From IMG/VR virus record IMGVR_UViG_3300044633_000269, positions 1 to 27,634 of that record: a DNA stretch of 27,634 nt. The stretch is one strand, 5' to 3'. Positions within the stretch are counted from its first letter, which is position 1. Each line of letters begins with the position of its first letter. This document shows positions 13,559 to 21,307 of this stretch, in pieces. Origin of the DNA: a virus. The notes beneath the pieces were generated by a model. That model was not told the origin of the DNA, did not search any database, and saw only the letters and a program-made list of their open reading frames with translations. The position numbers and the translations under genes are program-made.

Positions 13559-16145
13559 GTCCAGTTTTTATTTGAATGCCAAGCAATATGGCGATAATAT
13601 TTTGTATATTGGTATTAAAAACGGGAAAAAGATAAGAACCAAAGTTCCATATTCGCCCTCGCTTTATGTTCCAACTACAGAGAAATCTCCTTATAAAACA
13701 ATTTATGGAGAATATCTTCAAAAGAGGAAGCCGGGGTCTATAAAGAAGTGTAAAGAATTCATTGCTCAGTATTCTCAAGTTGACAATTTTTCGATTTACG
13801 GGAATACTAAGTATGAATATTGTTTTATTTCTGATTTGTTTCCTGATGATATAGAATGGGATTTTTCTAAAATTCGTATTGCCATTGTCGATATTGAAGT
13901 AAACTCTGATCCGGAACGGGGAGGTTTCGCATCAGCAGATGATCCTCATCAACCAATAATTTCTATTGCTCTAAAATTCTATGGAGAAGAGAAATATTAT
14001 TTGTTCGGATACCATGATTTCAAATCTCCTGATAATGTATATTATATCAAATGTAAAGATGAATATACTTTGATTAAAAAGTTTATTGATGTTTGGAGTA
14101 TGGATTATCCAAATGCAGTTTCTGGATGGAATACTGCCGGATTCGATATTCCTTACATAGTTAATAGATTTAATAAAATTGTTGGAGTACAAGAAACGAA
14201 GAAACTTTCTCCTTGGGGATTTATCCAAGAAAAATCGACAAGAAAATTTAATGAGAAGTTTGGTAGATATGACGAAGATAAGACATATACTATTGTTGGG
14301 GTGTCATCTTTGGATTATATAGATTTATATAAGAAGTATCAACCGGGAGGAAGTTCTCAAGAGAGCTATAAATTAGACTATATTGCCGAAGTGGAAATTG
14401 GTGAAAATAAGATTGAATTTGAGGGTTCTCTTCATAAATTATATGAGGAAGATAAACAAAAGTTCTATGAATATAACTTAAAAGACGTTGAGTTGGTTGA
14501 GAGTTTAGATCATAAATGTAAGTTATTCGAACTTGGATTAACTCTTTCATATAATTCAAAAACCAATTTCGATGATATATTTCAACAGACTAAAATGTGG
14601 GATGCTCTTGTTTATGATTATTTGAAAAAGAAGAATATCCAAATTCCACAAAATGTAATTGGCGAAGATCAACAGTATGAGGGAGCTTTTGTAAAGCCGA
14701 CTAAACCCGGAATGCATAAATGGATTGTAACTCTAGATGCAACCAGTCTATATCCATCTATTATTATGGGTAAAAATGTTTCTCCAGAAACATTAGTAGA
14801 TCCCAAAGATTATACTGATGATATGAAGAATATTCTTTCTCAGCCAATATCCGTTGATAATCTTCTAGAAAAAAAGATTCAGTTAGATAAGTTAAAAGAG
14901 AATAATGTGACTCTGACACCCAATGGACAATTCTTTAGGACTGATCGTAAAGGATTTCTTCCAGAAATGGTTGAAAAGATGTTCAAGGCTAGACAAGAAT
15001 ATAAAAAGAAAATGATTTCTGCTCAACAGGAATATGAAGTTATTGAGGCTAAACTGAAGACGGATAAGACAGATCCCAATTTAATTCTCGAAAAAGAAAG
15101 GTTGAGTTTTGAGATATCAAGATTTAACAATCTTCAAAATGCTATGAAACTTTGTTTGAATAGTTTGTATGGATGTCTTGGAACTAAATTTTTTAGATTC
15201 TTTGATGTTCGTCAAGCCGAAGCAATTACTATGGAAGGACAGCTTTCTAATAGATGGGTTGCTAATAAGATTAATGCATATCTTAATAATATTCTTAAAA
15301 CCGATGAAGATTATATTATTGGTGGTGATACTGATTCATTGTTTTTATCTTTGAATGGTTTGGTAAATAATGTATGTCCAGAAGGCACTCCTCCCAATAA
15401 GATTGTCGATTTTTTGCTAAAGTCTGCTACAAACAAAATACAACCAGAAATTGATAAATTTTGTGATGAGTTATCAGATTATGTAAACTCTTATGATAAC
15501 AAACTCAAGTATAAATTAGAGAAGATTTGCTCAACTTCGATCTTTACGAGAAAAAAGCGATATGCTCTTAATGTATATTCTAACGAAGGTGTAATTTACT
15601 CGGAACCCAAGATTAAAGTAACAGGATTACAGATTGTTCAATCGACAACCCCCGCATTGGTTAGAGTTGCTTTGAAGGATTGTTTAAAGATGATTCTAGA
15701 CGAAGATAAAGTAAAGTTTCAATCATTTGTAGTCGATTTTAAGAATAAGTTCAATCAATTTAAAATTGAACAAATATCTTTTTCCAAGGGAGTTAATGGT
15801 ATAAACAAGTATCATGACTCAAGCATGATTTATAAGAAAGGAACTCCAATACATGTAAGAGCATCTATCATGTATAATAAATTTCTTGATGATTCAAAAT
15901 TGAATTCAACTTATGAATATATAAAGGATGGGGATAAAATCAAATATTGTTATTTACGAGTCCCAAACCCAATTCGGGAAAATGTTATAGCTTTCCCAGA
16001 AAAACTTCCAAAAGAATTTGATTTATTGGGCTATGTGGATTATAATATGATGTTTGAGAAGGTCTTTCTGGAACCACTAAAACCGTTGACAGAAATTGTT
16101 GGGTGGGATACGGAAAAGAGAAATACCATTGAAGATTTTTTTTAG
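13557..16145 (+). CDS. 43: Family B DNA polymerase gp43
   Basis: This 862-aa replicative polymerase matches T4 gp43 (898 aa). Its proofreading exonuclease motifs are VDIEVNSD (Asp112 and Glu114, the same numbers as in T4), SGWNTAGFD (189-197) and YNLKD (306-310). Its polymerase motifs are DATSLYPSII (394-403, motif A), KLCLNSLYG (531-539, motif B) and GGDTDS (589-594, motif C). The last residues (IEDFF) form a hydrophobic tail like the clamp-binding end of T4 gp43. All catalytic acids are present, so it should be active in synthesis and editing. AGAGG precedes the ATG and lies within a short palindrome. The coding end runs into a T8 tract before the stop. Confidence 0.97.
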   Translation: MSSFYLNAKQYGDNILYIGIKNGKKIRTKVPYSPSLYVPTTEKSPYKTIYGEYLQKRKPGSIKKCKEFIAQYSQVDNFSIYGNTKYEYCFISDLFPDDIEWDFSKIRIAIVDIEVNSDPERGGFASADDPHQPIISIALKFYGEEKYYLFGYHDFKSPDNVYYIKCKDEYTLIKKFIDVWSMDYPNAVSGWNTAGFDIPYIVNRFNKIVGVQETKKLSPWGFIQEKSTRKFNEKFGRYDEDKTYTIVGVSSLDYIDLYKKYQPGGSSQESYKLDYIAEVEIGENKIEFEGSLHKLYEEDKQKFYEYNLKDVELVESLDHKCKLFELGLTLSYNSKTNFDDIFQQTKMWDALVYDYLKKKNIQIPQNVIGEDQQYEGAFVKPTKPGMHKWIVTLDATSLYPSIIMGKNVSPETLVDPKDYTDDMKNILSQPISVDNLLEKKIQLDKLKENNVTLTPNGQFFRTDRKGFLPEMVEKMFKARQEYKKKMISAQQEYEVIEAKLKTDKTDPNLILEKERLSFEISRFNNLQNAMKLCLNSLYGCLGTKFFRFFDVRQAEAITMEGQLSNRWVANKINAYLNNILKTDEDYIIGGDTDSLFLSLNGLVNNVCPEGTPPNKIVDFLLKSATNKIQPEIDKFCDELSDYVNSYDNKLKYKLEKICSTSIFTRKKRYALNVYSNEGVIYSEPKIKVTGLQIVQSTTPALVRVALKDCLKMILDEDKVKFQSFVVDFKNKFNQFKIEQISFSKGVNGINKYHDSSMIYKKGTPIHVRASIMYNKFLDDSKLNSTYEYIKDGDKIKYCYLRVPNPIRENVIAFPEKLPKEFDLLGYVDYNMMFEKVFLEPLKPLTEIVGWDTEKRNTIEDFF

Positions 16146-16160
16146 TTAAAAGAGGTTATT

Positions 16161-17081
16161 ATGAGTGTATTAGATAAATTGAAGAAGAATTCCACTATTA
16201 AAGAATCTTCTATCCTTGCCAAATCGAAATTCTTTGCGGATAAGGATTTTGTTACTACATCAATTCCTGTATTAAACATTGCATTTTCTGCTAGAATCGA
16301 TGGTGGATTCCACTCCGGGTTTACCATGTGGGCTGGAGTTTCCAAGATGTTCAAGACTGGATTTTCCCTCTTGATGGCAAAGGCATATATGGATAAATAT
16401 CCAGATGCTGTATTAATGTTTTATGATTCCGAATTTGGATCGCCGCAATCATATTTCAAATCTTTTGGGATTGATTTGAATCGTGTTTTCCACGTTCCTA
16501 TTGTAAATGTGGAAGAACTGAAGTTTGATATTATGCAGCAAATGAATAACATTGAACGCGGAGATAAGATTATTATTCTTATCGATTCTATTGGTAATCT
16601 TGCCTCCAAGAAAGAGGTGGATGATGCATTGGAAGGAAAGTCTGCTGCTGATATGACTCGTGCAAAACAATTAAAGAGTCTGTTCCGTATGGTTACTCCA
16701 CATTTGACTCTAAAGGATATTCCTTTGGTAGCAGTAAATCATACATACAAAACTATGGAATTGTATGCAAAGGATATTGTTGGTGGTGGTTGTTTGGTTG
16801 CAGGAACTAAAATCCAACTTTCGAACGATACATTTAAAAATATTGAAGAAATTTCTGTGGGAGACTTTGTTAAAACTTTGATTGGCGATAAAGAAGTTAC
16901 GGCAACATGGAATCCTGATACATTGGATGATGGTGAACCAGAATGTTTTGAGATAGAGTTTGAGGATGGATACAAAGTTATTTGTTCTGATAGACACAAA
17001 TTCTTAATTGGTGGGGAAATTAATGGGGAATGGATTGAAGCAAAAGATCTTAAAGTAGGAATGGAATCGGCAATATATTAA
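16161..17081 (+). CDS. uvsX: UvsX recombinase, N-terminal part fused to N-half of a split intein
   Basis: Residues 1-210 are the N-terminal part of a RecA-like UvsX. They include Walker A AGVSKMFKT (58-66), catalytic Glu92 in YDSEFG and Walker B IIILIDS (137-143), ending at KDIVGGG. From Cys211 the sequence is an intein N-half of 96 aa: CLVAGTKIQL (block A), an ISVGDFV strand and CSDRHKF (block B, with the conserved His). It stops at KVGMESAIY just where an endonuclease domain normally begins in full inteins. Protein splicing in trans with the product of the gene at 17273 would join GGG to TGSYY and restore a recombinase of about 363 aa (T4 UvsX 391). The ATG follows AGAGG by 7 nt. UvsX catalyses strand exchange for recombination-dependent replication. 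Confidence 0.93.
   Translation: MSVLDKLKKNSTIKESSILAKSKFFADKDFVTTSIPVLNIAFSARIDGGFHSGFTMWAGVSKMFKTGFSLLMAKAYMDKYPDAVLMFYDSEFGSPQSYFKSFGIDLNRVFHVPIVNVEELKFDIMQQMNNIERGDKIIILIDSIGNLASKKEVDDALEGKSAADMTRAKQLKSLFRMVTPHLTLKDIPLVAVNHTYKTMELYAKDIVGGGCLVAGTKIQLSNDTFKNIEEISVGDFVKTLIGDKEVTATWNPDTLDDGEPECFEIEFEDGYKVICSDRHKFLIGGEINGEWIEAKDLKVGMESAIY
16791..17078 (+). mobile_element. Split intein N-half (96 aa)
   Basis: Block A starts with the nucleophile Cys directly after GGG. Block B is VICSDRHKFL, where Ser replaces the usual Thr but the His remains. The insertion point is the highly conserved DNA-binding L2 loop of the RecA fold, a typical intein position. Confidence 0.92.
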
Positions 17082-17283
17082 GATTCAGAATTTATATACA
17101 AAAGAAATTGTAAGAGTTTCTAAAAATGATGAATTGTGTAATAGTCCTGATTGGGTTAATCCTAGAAAATTGAATCCAGAACCAAAGTATAAAGGTGAGT
17201 ATTGTGATGTAGTAACAACAGCTTCTAATTTGAAAAGATGGCATAATGAAAATTGTAAGAGGAAACTAAATTATGAAAATTAA
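17059..17283 (+). pseudogene. Out-of-frame remnant of a homing-endonuclease-type module
   Basis: Between the intein halves, the frame one base ahead of the upstream gene is open throughout (stop 17281-17283). It has no ATG. Its product includes NLYTKEIVRVSKNDE, a tryptophan (NSPDWVN), then YCDVV and SNLKRWHNENCKRK. The C...RWH.(D/E)NCK pattern is a Cys/His module often found at the C-termini of phage homing endonucleases. The reading frame runs 11 nt past the ATG of the downstream half. I infer a decayed endonuclease region of a formerly continuous intein. It may instead be expressed by +1 frameshifting, but I see no clear slippery site. Confidence 0.55.
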
Positions 17284-17416
17284 ATCAGTTAAATGGTCTA
17301 ATAAATGGACTAAAACTATTAAATCAATTAAGTCGGTTGGAAGACATAAAGTTTATGATATTTCAGTTAAAGACGCTGAACATTATGTGCTTGAAAATAA
17401 TGTGGTAACACACAAC
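17273..17416 (+). mobile_element. Split intein C-half (48 aa)
   Basis: It ends in the canonical His-Asn followed by Thr, and carries block F (KVYDISVKDAEHYVL). With the N-half, the total of 144 aa is the size of a minimal splicing domain without an endonuclease. Confidence 0.92.
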
Positions 17417-17878
17417 ACGGGGAGTTATTATTCGGCAGACAATATTTATATCCTTGGTCGCCAACAAGAAAAGGATGGTACAGAATTGTCTGGATATAAC
17501 TTCATTATTAATGTAGAAAAATCCAGGTATGTTAGAGAAAAGTCCAAAATTCCAATTAATATTTCTTTTGATAATGGGGTTAGTAAATATTCTGGTTTGA
17601 TTGATATTGCTTTGGAACTTGGGTTTGTTATGAAACCATCTAATGGATGGTATTCCAGAGTTAATAAAGAAACTGGAGAAGTTGAAGATAAAAAATATAG
17701 ATTAAAAGAAACCAATACAAAAGAGTTTTGGGAACCAATTTTGAATTCTGAAAGGTTTAAGAATGACATTTATGAACGCTACGCTATTTCTTCTCATGCT
17801 ATCATTTCTGATAATGATATTGAAGAAGAGTTTAACAAAAATCAAGATAGTGAATATGGAGAAGAAGAAGATGATTAA
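17273..17878 (+). CDS. uvsX: UvsX recombinase, C-terminal part preceded by C-half of a split intein
   Basis: The first 48 residues are an intein C-half: a basic stretch (MKIKSVKWSNKWTKTIKSIK), then block F VYDISVKDAEHYVLEN and block G NNVVTHN. Residue +1 is Thr49, the nucleophile of the C-extein. From there TGSYYSADNIYILGRQQ begins the C-terminal UvsX region, with GYNFIINVEKSRYV and GWYSRVNK, as in T4. The acidic end (SEYGEEEDD) is like the UvsX tail. The gene has its own Shine-Dalgarno sequence (AAGAGGA, 17258-17264) and ATG, so it is translated separately. Its end overlaps the next gene by 8 nt. Without trans-splicing neither half should be an active recombinase. Confidence 0.92.
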   Translation: MKIKSVKWSNKWTKTIKSIKSVGRHKVYDISVKDAEHYVLENNVVTHNTGSYYSADNIYILGRQQEKDGTELSGYNFIINVEKSRYVREKSKIPINISFDNGVSKYSGLIDIALELGFVMKPSNGWYSRVNKETGEVEDKKYRLKETNTKEFWEPILNSERFKNDIYERYAISSHAIISDNDIEEEFNKNQDSEYGEEEDD

Positions 17879-18167
17879 TAAAGAATATTTGGAAGGAGTG
17901 GATTTCAAATTTGTTATTCCAGAAGAGGTGTCTGATAATATTGATATAAAATTACTAGCTGGAGAATATGCTGGAGTTGTCTATCGATATGGTGGTGTTT
18001 CGATTGATGAAGATCCAAATAATCCAGTGCTATCTTTTAATTATGATATTATAGATAATAATGGTAATGATGATTTGGAGAGCGAAGATGATTTTAAAAA
18101 TCATATTGGAAATATTTTAGTTTCATTGATTGAACAAAGGCTGAAATCAGAAACCGAGGAGGTTTGA
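17871..18167 (+). CDS. Small acidic protein of unknown function (98 aa)
   Basis: A 98-aa acidic protein between uvsX and gene 41, without a family name I can give. It has FKFVIPEEV, then a strand-rich YAGVVYRYGGVSIDEDPNN, LSFNYDIID, an Asp/Asn/Glu-rich loop and an amphipathic C-terminal helix (IGNILVSLIEQRLK). The ATG at 17871 is chosen because GGAG lies 8 nt upstream. It overlaps the uvsX stop by 8 nt, and its own stop overlaps the gene 41 ATG by one base. Tight coupling with recombinase and helicase suggests a replication accessory role, which is inference only. Confidence 0.7.
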   Translation: MINKEYLEGVDFKFVIPEEVSDNIDIKLLAGEYAGVVYRYGGVSIDEDPNNPVLSFNYDIIDNNGNDDLESEDDFKNHIGNILVSLIEQRLKSETEEV

Positions 18168-19543
18168 TGAGAATTGAACATGCTATTTTAAAGCATTTAA
18201 TATATGATGAGGATTATACTAGAAAGGTTTTGCCTTTTATTAAATCCGAATATTTCTCTGATAGAACTGAAAAGACAATTTATGAGCAGATTAAAGACTT
18301 TGTGGGAGAATATAATACAAATCCTACCTACGAGTCTTTAATCATTCAGTTGAATGAAAACAATTTATCTGAAGAAGAATATACACAAAGTATCGAAGTT
18401 CTGAATGAGATACAATCTACTAAAGATGAATTATGTAAACAAGAATGGTTAGTCGATAAGACCGAAAAATTCTGCCAAGATCAGGCAATCTACAACGGAG
18501 TTTTGGAGTCAATTTCTATATTGGACGGAAAGAATAAAACTCTAGATAAAGGTTCCATTCCTAAGATTTTGTCTGATGCTTTGGCAGTATCTTTTGATCA
18601 AAGCGTTGGGCATGACTTCATTGAAGACTTTGATTCTAGATATGAATACTATCATCGTAAAGAAGAAAGAATTCCGTTTGATTTGGAATACTTTAATAAA
18701 ATTACTAATGGTGGACTTCCCAAAGGAACACTTAATCTTTTAATTTCTGGAACAAATGTTGGTAAGACGTTGACTAAGTGTCATTTTGCCTCTCACTACC
18801 TACAGATAGGCAAGAATGTTTTGTATATCACATTAGAAATGTCCGAAGAAGAAATTGGTAAAAGAATCGATGCTAATCTAATGAATGTTTCTATGGACGA
18901 GTTGATGAGTATGCCAAAAGAATTGTTTGATAGGAAGATAGGCAAGATCAGATCTAATACCGTTGGAAAGCTGATTATCAAACAATACCCAACTTCGTCT
19001 GCTGGAGTTATTCATTTTAGAAACTTGTTGAATGAATTAAATTTAAAAAAGAATTTTATTCCGGATATAATCGTTGTAGACTATATGAACATCTGTTCTT
19101 CTTCTCGATTAAAACTAAGTTCTTCGGTTAATATGTATTCTTATGTTAAAGCAATTGCCGAAGAGTTACGAGGACTTGCAGTCGAATTTAAAGTTCCAAT
19201 TTTAAGTTCTTCTCAATTTAATCGTGGGGGCGGATCAAGCTCTGATCCTAATATGGAAGATGTTTCAGAATCTCATGGTACAAGTATGACGGCAGACTGG
19301 ATTGTTGCTCTCATATCTACTGAAGAATTAGATTCTCTGGGACAGATTATGATTAAGCAAATTAAAAGTAGATATGCGGACAAGAATATTAATAAGCGAT
19401 TTGTTGTAGGCATTGATAGAGCAAAGATGAGATTGTATGACGTTGAAAATTCTGCTCAAGTAGGAATTACTGATTCCGGACAAATGCCACAAATGCCTCA
19501 ACACAAAAGTATGAAAGATAAATTTGAAGGATTTAAAATATAA
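18167..19543 (+). CDS. 41: Replicative DNA helicase gp41 (DnaB-like)
   Basis: This 458-aa helicase aligns with T4 gp41 throughout, including AILKHLIYDEDY at the start, SVGHDF, Walker A GTNVGKT (195-201), NVLYITLEMSEEE, KQYPTSSAG, Walker B IIVVDYMNIC and IKQIKSRYADKN. It forms the hexamer that unwinds the fork and works with the primase. GAGGAGG lies 4 nt before the ATG at 18167. An adjacent TTG at 18164 is less likely. Gene 41 is a known site of split inteins in other phages, but here it is uninterrupted, in contrast with uvsX just upstream. Confidence 0.95.
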   Translation: MRIEHAILKHLIYDEDYTRKVLPFIKSEYFSDRTEKTIYEQIKDFVGEYNTNPTYESLIIQLNENNLSEEEYTQSIEVLNEIQSTKDELCKQEWLVDKTEKFCQDQAIYNGVLESISILDGKNKTLDKGSIPKILSDALAVSFDQSVGHDFIEDFDSRYEYYHRKEERIPFDLEYFNKITNGGLPKGTLNLLISGTNVGKTLTKCHFASHYLQIGKNVLYITLEMSEEEIGKRIDANLMNVSMDELMSMPKELFDRKIGKIRSNTVGKLIIKQYPTSSAGVIHFRNLLNELNLKKNFIPDIIVVDYMNICSSSRLKLSSSVNMYSYVKAIAEELRGLAVEFKVPILSSSQFNRGGGSSSDPNMEDVSESHGTSMTADWIVALISTEELDSLGQIMIKQIKSRYADKNINKRFVVGIDRAKMRLYDVENSAQVGITDSGQMPQMPQHKSMKDKFEGFKI

Positions 19544-20097
19544 TGTTTGATTTCACTAGACTTTATAAAAATGTTTTAAATCAACAGACGTGTGATACTA
19601 TTATTAATATGTTCGAATCTTCTCCGGAAGAGCATGAAGAACGAAATATAAATGATTACATCAAGTTTACAGAATTGAATATCAATAAAAATCCCCAGAA
19701 ATGGGGAGACTTGATCGAATATTTTCTATATCTTTGCAAGGAATATACAAAAGATTATAAAGAACATTTTGGTATAGACGAACACCAATTTCCCAATACT
19801 TATGCATTTGAAGAGATTAGAATCAAGAAGTATTTACCAAATGATTTTCATGAGTTTAAATTGCATGTAGATGTCCAGAATAAAGAATCTGCAAAAAGGT
19901 ATTTGTCATTTTTATTTTATTTAAATAATGTGGAAATTGGGGGAGAAACTACTTTCGGTAGAGAAGATGAGATAATTATCAAACCAGAAATGGGAAATCT
20001 TTTAATGTTTCCTCCCTTGTGGACTAATATTCATACAGGAAAAAAACCAATTTCTGGACCAAAGTACATAATAACTACATATAACGAATACATTTGA
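19543..20097 (+). CDS. 2-oxoglutarate/Fe(II)-dependent oxygenase (prolyl-hydroxylase-like)
   Basis: This 184-aa protein carries the facial triad of 2OG-Fe(II) oxygenases: His108 and Asp110 in KLHVDVQ, and His164 in TNIHTGK. A downstream Lys174 (GPKYIITTY) can hold 2-oxoglutarate. FLFYLNNVEIGGETTFG is the strand/turn typical of the prolyl-4-hydroxylase type. Such genes are common in T4-like aquatic phages, often beside replication genes. The substrate (protein, nucleotide or other) is unknown. The ATG overlaps the gene 41 stop by one base, so it is the last gene of that transcription unit. The -35 of the next promoter overlaps its stop codon. Confidence 0.85.
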   Translation: MFDFTRLYKNVLNQQTCDTIINMFESSPEEHEERNINDYIKFTELNINKNPQKWGDLIEYFLYLCKEYTKDYKEHFGIDEHQFPNTYAFEEIRIKKYLPNDFHEFKLHVDVQNKESAKRYLSFLFYLNNVEIGGETTFGREDEIIIKPEMGNLLMFPPLWTNIHTGKKPISGPKYIITTYNEYI

Positions 20098-20123
20098 CAA
20101 TTTGTATATCTTCGTGGTATAAT
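20094..20123 (+). promoter_or_regulatory. Consensus sigma70 promoter, predicted leaderless transcript
   Basis: TTGACA (20094-20099), 18 nt and TATAAT (20118-20123) are both perfect hexamers. Standard spacing puts +1 at 20130, the A of the next gene's ATG. No ribosome site lies between -10 and ATG. The promoter separates the glycan cassette from the replication genes. Confidence 0.75.
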
Positions 20124-20129
20124 GATCCT

Positions 20130-20558
20130 ATGAAGATTGATTTAAAATTGATAGATGATCTAAAAACTCTGGCGCTTTCTGGAACTCATCCAAAAGTCTG
20201 GATTGCGTCAGCACTTGTTTATAGAAATAAAATAATATCCTATGGGGTGAATCAAATGAAATCCCATCCATATCAAAGTAGATATTCAAGAAATGAAGAA
20301 GCTATTTATTGGCATTCTGAAACTTCTGCTATTTTTAATGCCGATAAAAAAATACATTTCGATAAATTTGAAAAGTCCACTCTATATGTTGCTAGAGTGA
20401 AATACGAGTCCACAAAAAAAGACTCTTTTATCTCCGGCATTTGTATGCCTTGTGATGGGTGTATTAGATGTATAAAAGATTATGGGATAAAAACAGTTAT
20501 ATATACCATTGATCCGATTGAAGGATCAAAAGAACATTTTGGAATTTTAAGATTATAG
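20130..20558 (+). CDS. Cytidine/deoxycytidylate-type zinc deaminase
   Basis: This 142-aa deaminase-fold protein has the zinc motifs HSE (62-64, within WHSETSAIFNA) and PCDGC (107-111). A spacer of about 40 residues contains LYVARVKY. It is not a copy of the dCMP deaminase at 12422, since the TPRG motif is missing and the N-terminal region differs. The substrate may be a free nucleotide, a modified base or a nucleotide sugar precursor. I cannot choose. The ATG at 20130 is chosen over an upstream TTG (20094) because it coincides with the predicted transcription start and gives a normal deaminase start. Expression would be leaderless. Confidence 0.75.
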   Translation: MKIDLKLIDDLKTLALSGTHPKVWIASALVYRNKIISYGVNQMKSHPYQSRYSRNEEAIYWHSETSAIFNADKKIHFDKFEKSTLYVARVKYESTKKDSFISGICMPCDGCIRCIKDYGIKTVIYTIDPIEGSKEHFGILRL

Positions 20559-20566
20559 GACTTATT

Positions 20567-21307
20567 ATGAATCAAACAGTGACGGTGATTACACCAACCA
20601 CAGGTACTCAGTATCTAAAAAAAGCAGTTGAATCAATTCAAAAACAAACTTACAAACATATTCAACATCTAATTGTAGTTGATGGAAAGAAGTATCTTGA
20701 CAAAGTTGCTGATATTTTAAAAGATACTGATATTTCTAATAGGCTAGTAGATGTTATTCCTCTTCCATATCCAACTGGCGAAGATAGATTTAATGGTCAC
20801 AGAATTTATGGAGCATCTATTTATCTCTGTAAAGGAGATTTTGTTTGTTTCCTAGACGAAGATAACTGGTATGATGAAACTCATGTAGAATCTTTGATGG
20901 AAGCAATTTCCGGAAAGGGATGGGCATATTCTTTGAGGAAGATTGTTGATGCCGAAGGCAATTATGTTTGCAATGATGATTGCGAATCTTTGGGGAATTA
21001 TCCATCTATACTGGATGAACGAGATTATTTTGTTGATGTTAATTGCTTCTTTTTGCCCAAAGAGGTAGCTCTACAAACTTCTCCCATTTGGTATCGTAAA
21101 GCAAGAGAACCCGGAGTGCCGGAAGTAGATAGATTTTTGACTCATGTTTTAAGAAGTAATAATCTAGCACAAGAATGTACGGGTCAATATACTGTAAATT
21201 ATCGTGCGGGTAATACCGAAAGGTCGGTTAAAAAAGAATTCTTTATTAATGGTAATGAAATTATGATTGAAAAATATAAAGGCGAATTTCCTTGGAGAAA
21301 AAAATGA
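20567..21307 (+). CDS. Family 2 glycosyltransferase
   Basis: This 246-aa GT2-type enzyme starts with the classic VTVITPTTGTQYLKKAVESI. It then has QHLIVVDGKK, and FLDEDNWYD (96-103) supplies the acidic metal/sugar-nucleotide site. HVESLMEAI and a variable acceptor region follow. GT2 enzymes move a sugar from a nucleotide donor to a growing glycan. The short size, absence of a membrane segment and place at the head of a sugar gene cluster point to a cytoplasmic step in surface polysaccharide or virion glycan building. TAGGA precedes the ATG by 6 nt. The 3' end overlaps the next gene by 4 nt. Confidence 0.85.
   Translation: MNQTVTVITPTTGTQYLKKAVESIQKQTYKHIQHLIVVDGKKYLDKVADILKDTDISNRLVDVIPLPYPTGEDRFNGHRIYGASIYLCKGDFVCFLDEDNWYDETHVESLMEAISGKGWAYSLRKIVDAEGNYVCNDDCESLGNYPSILDERDYFVDVNCFFLPKEVALQTSPIWYRKAREPGVPEVDRFLTHVLRSNNLAQECTGQYTVNYRAGNTERSVKKEFFINGNEIMIEKYKGEFPWRKK

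Noticed and set aside
17079-17081. Interpretation of uvsX as a simple frameshifted pseudogene or assembly error
   Set aside because: The downstream half starts with its own ATG and ribosome site, keeps complete intein C-motifs, and the combined exteins have normal UvsX length. A sequencing error would not create matching trans-splicing halves, although raw reads should still be checked.
17446-17769. 107-codon - strand frame within the uvsX C-terminal gene
   Set aside because: It overlaps strongly conserved UvsX sequence and shows only low-complexity composition.
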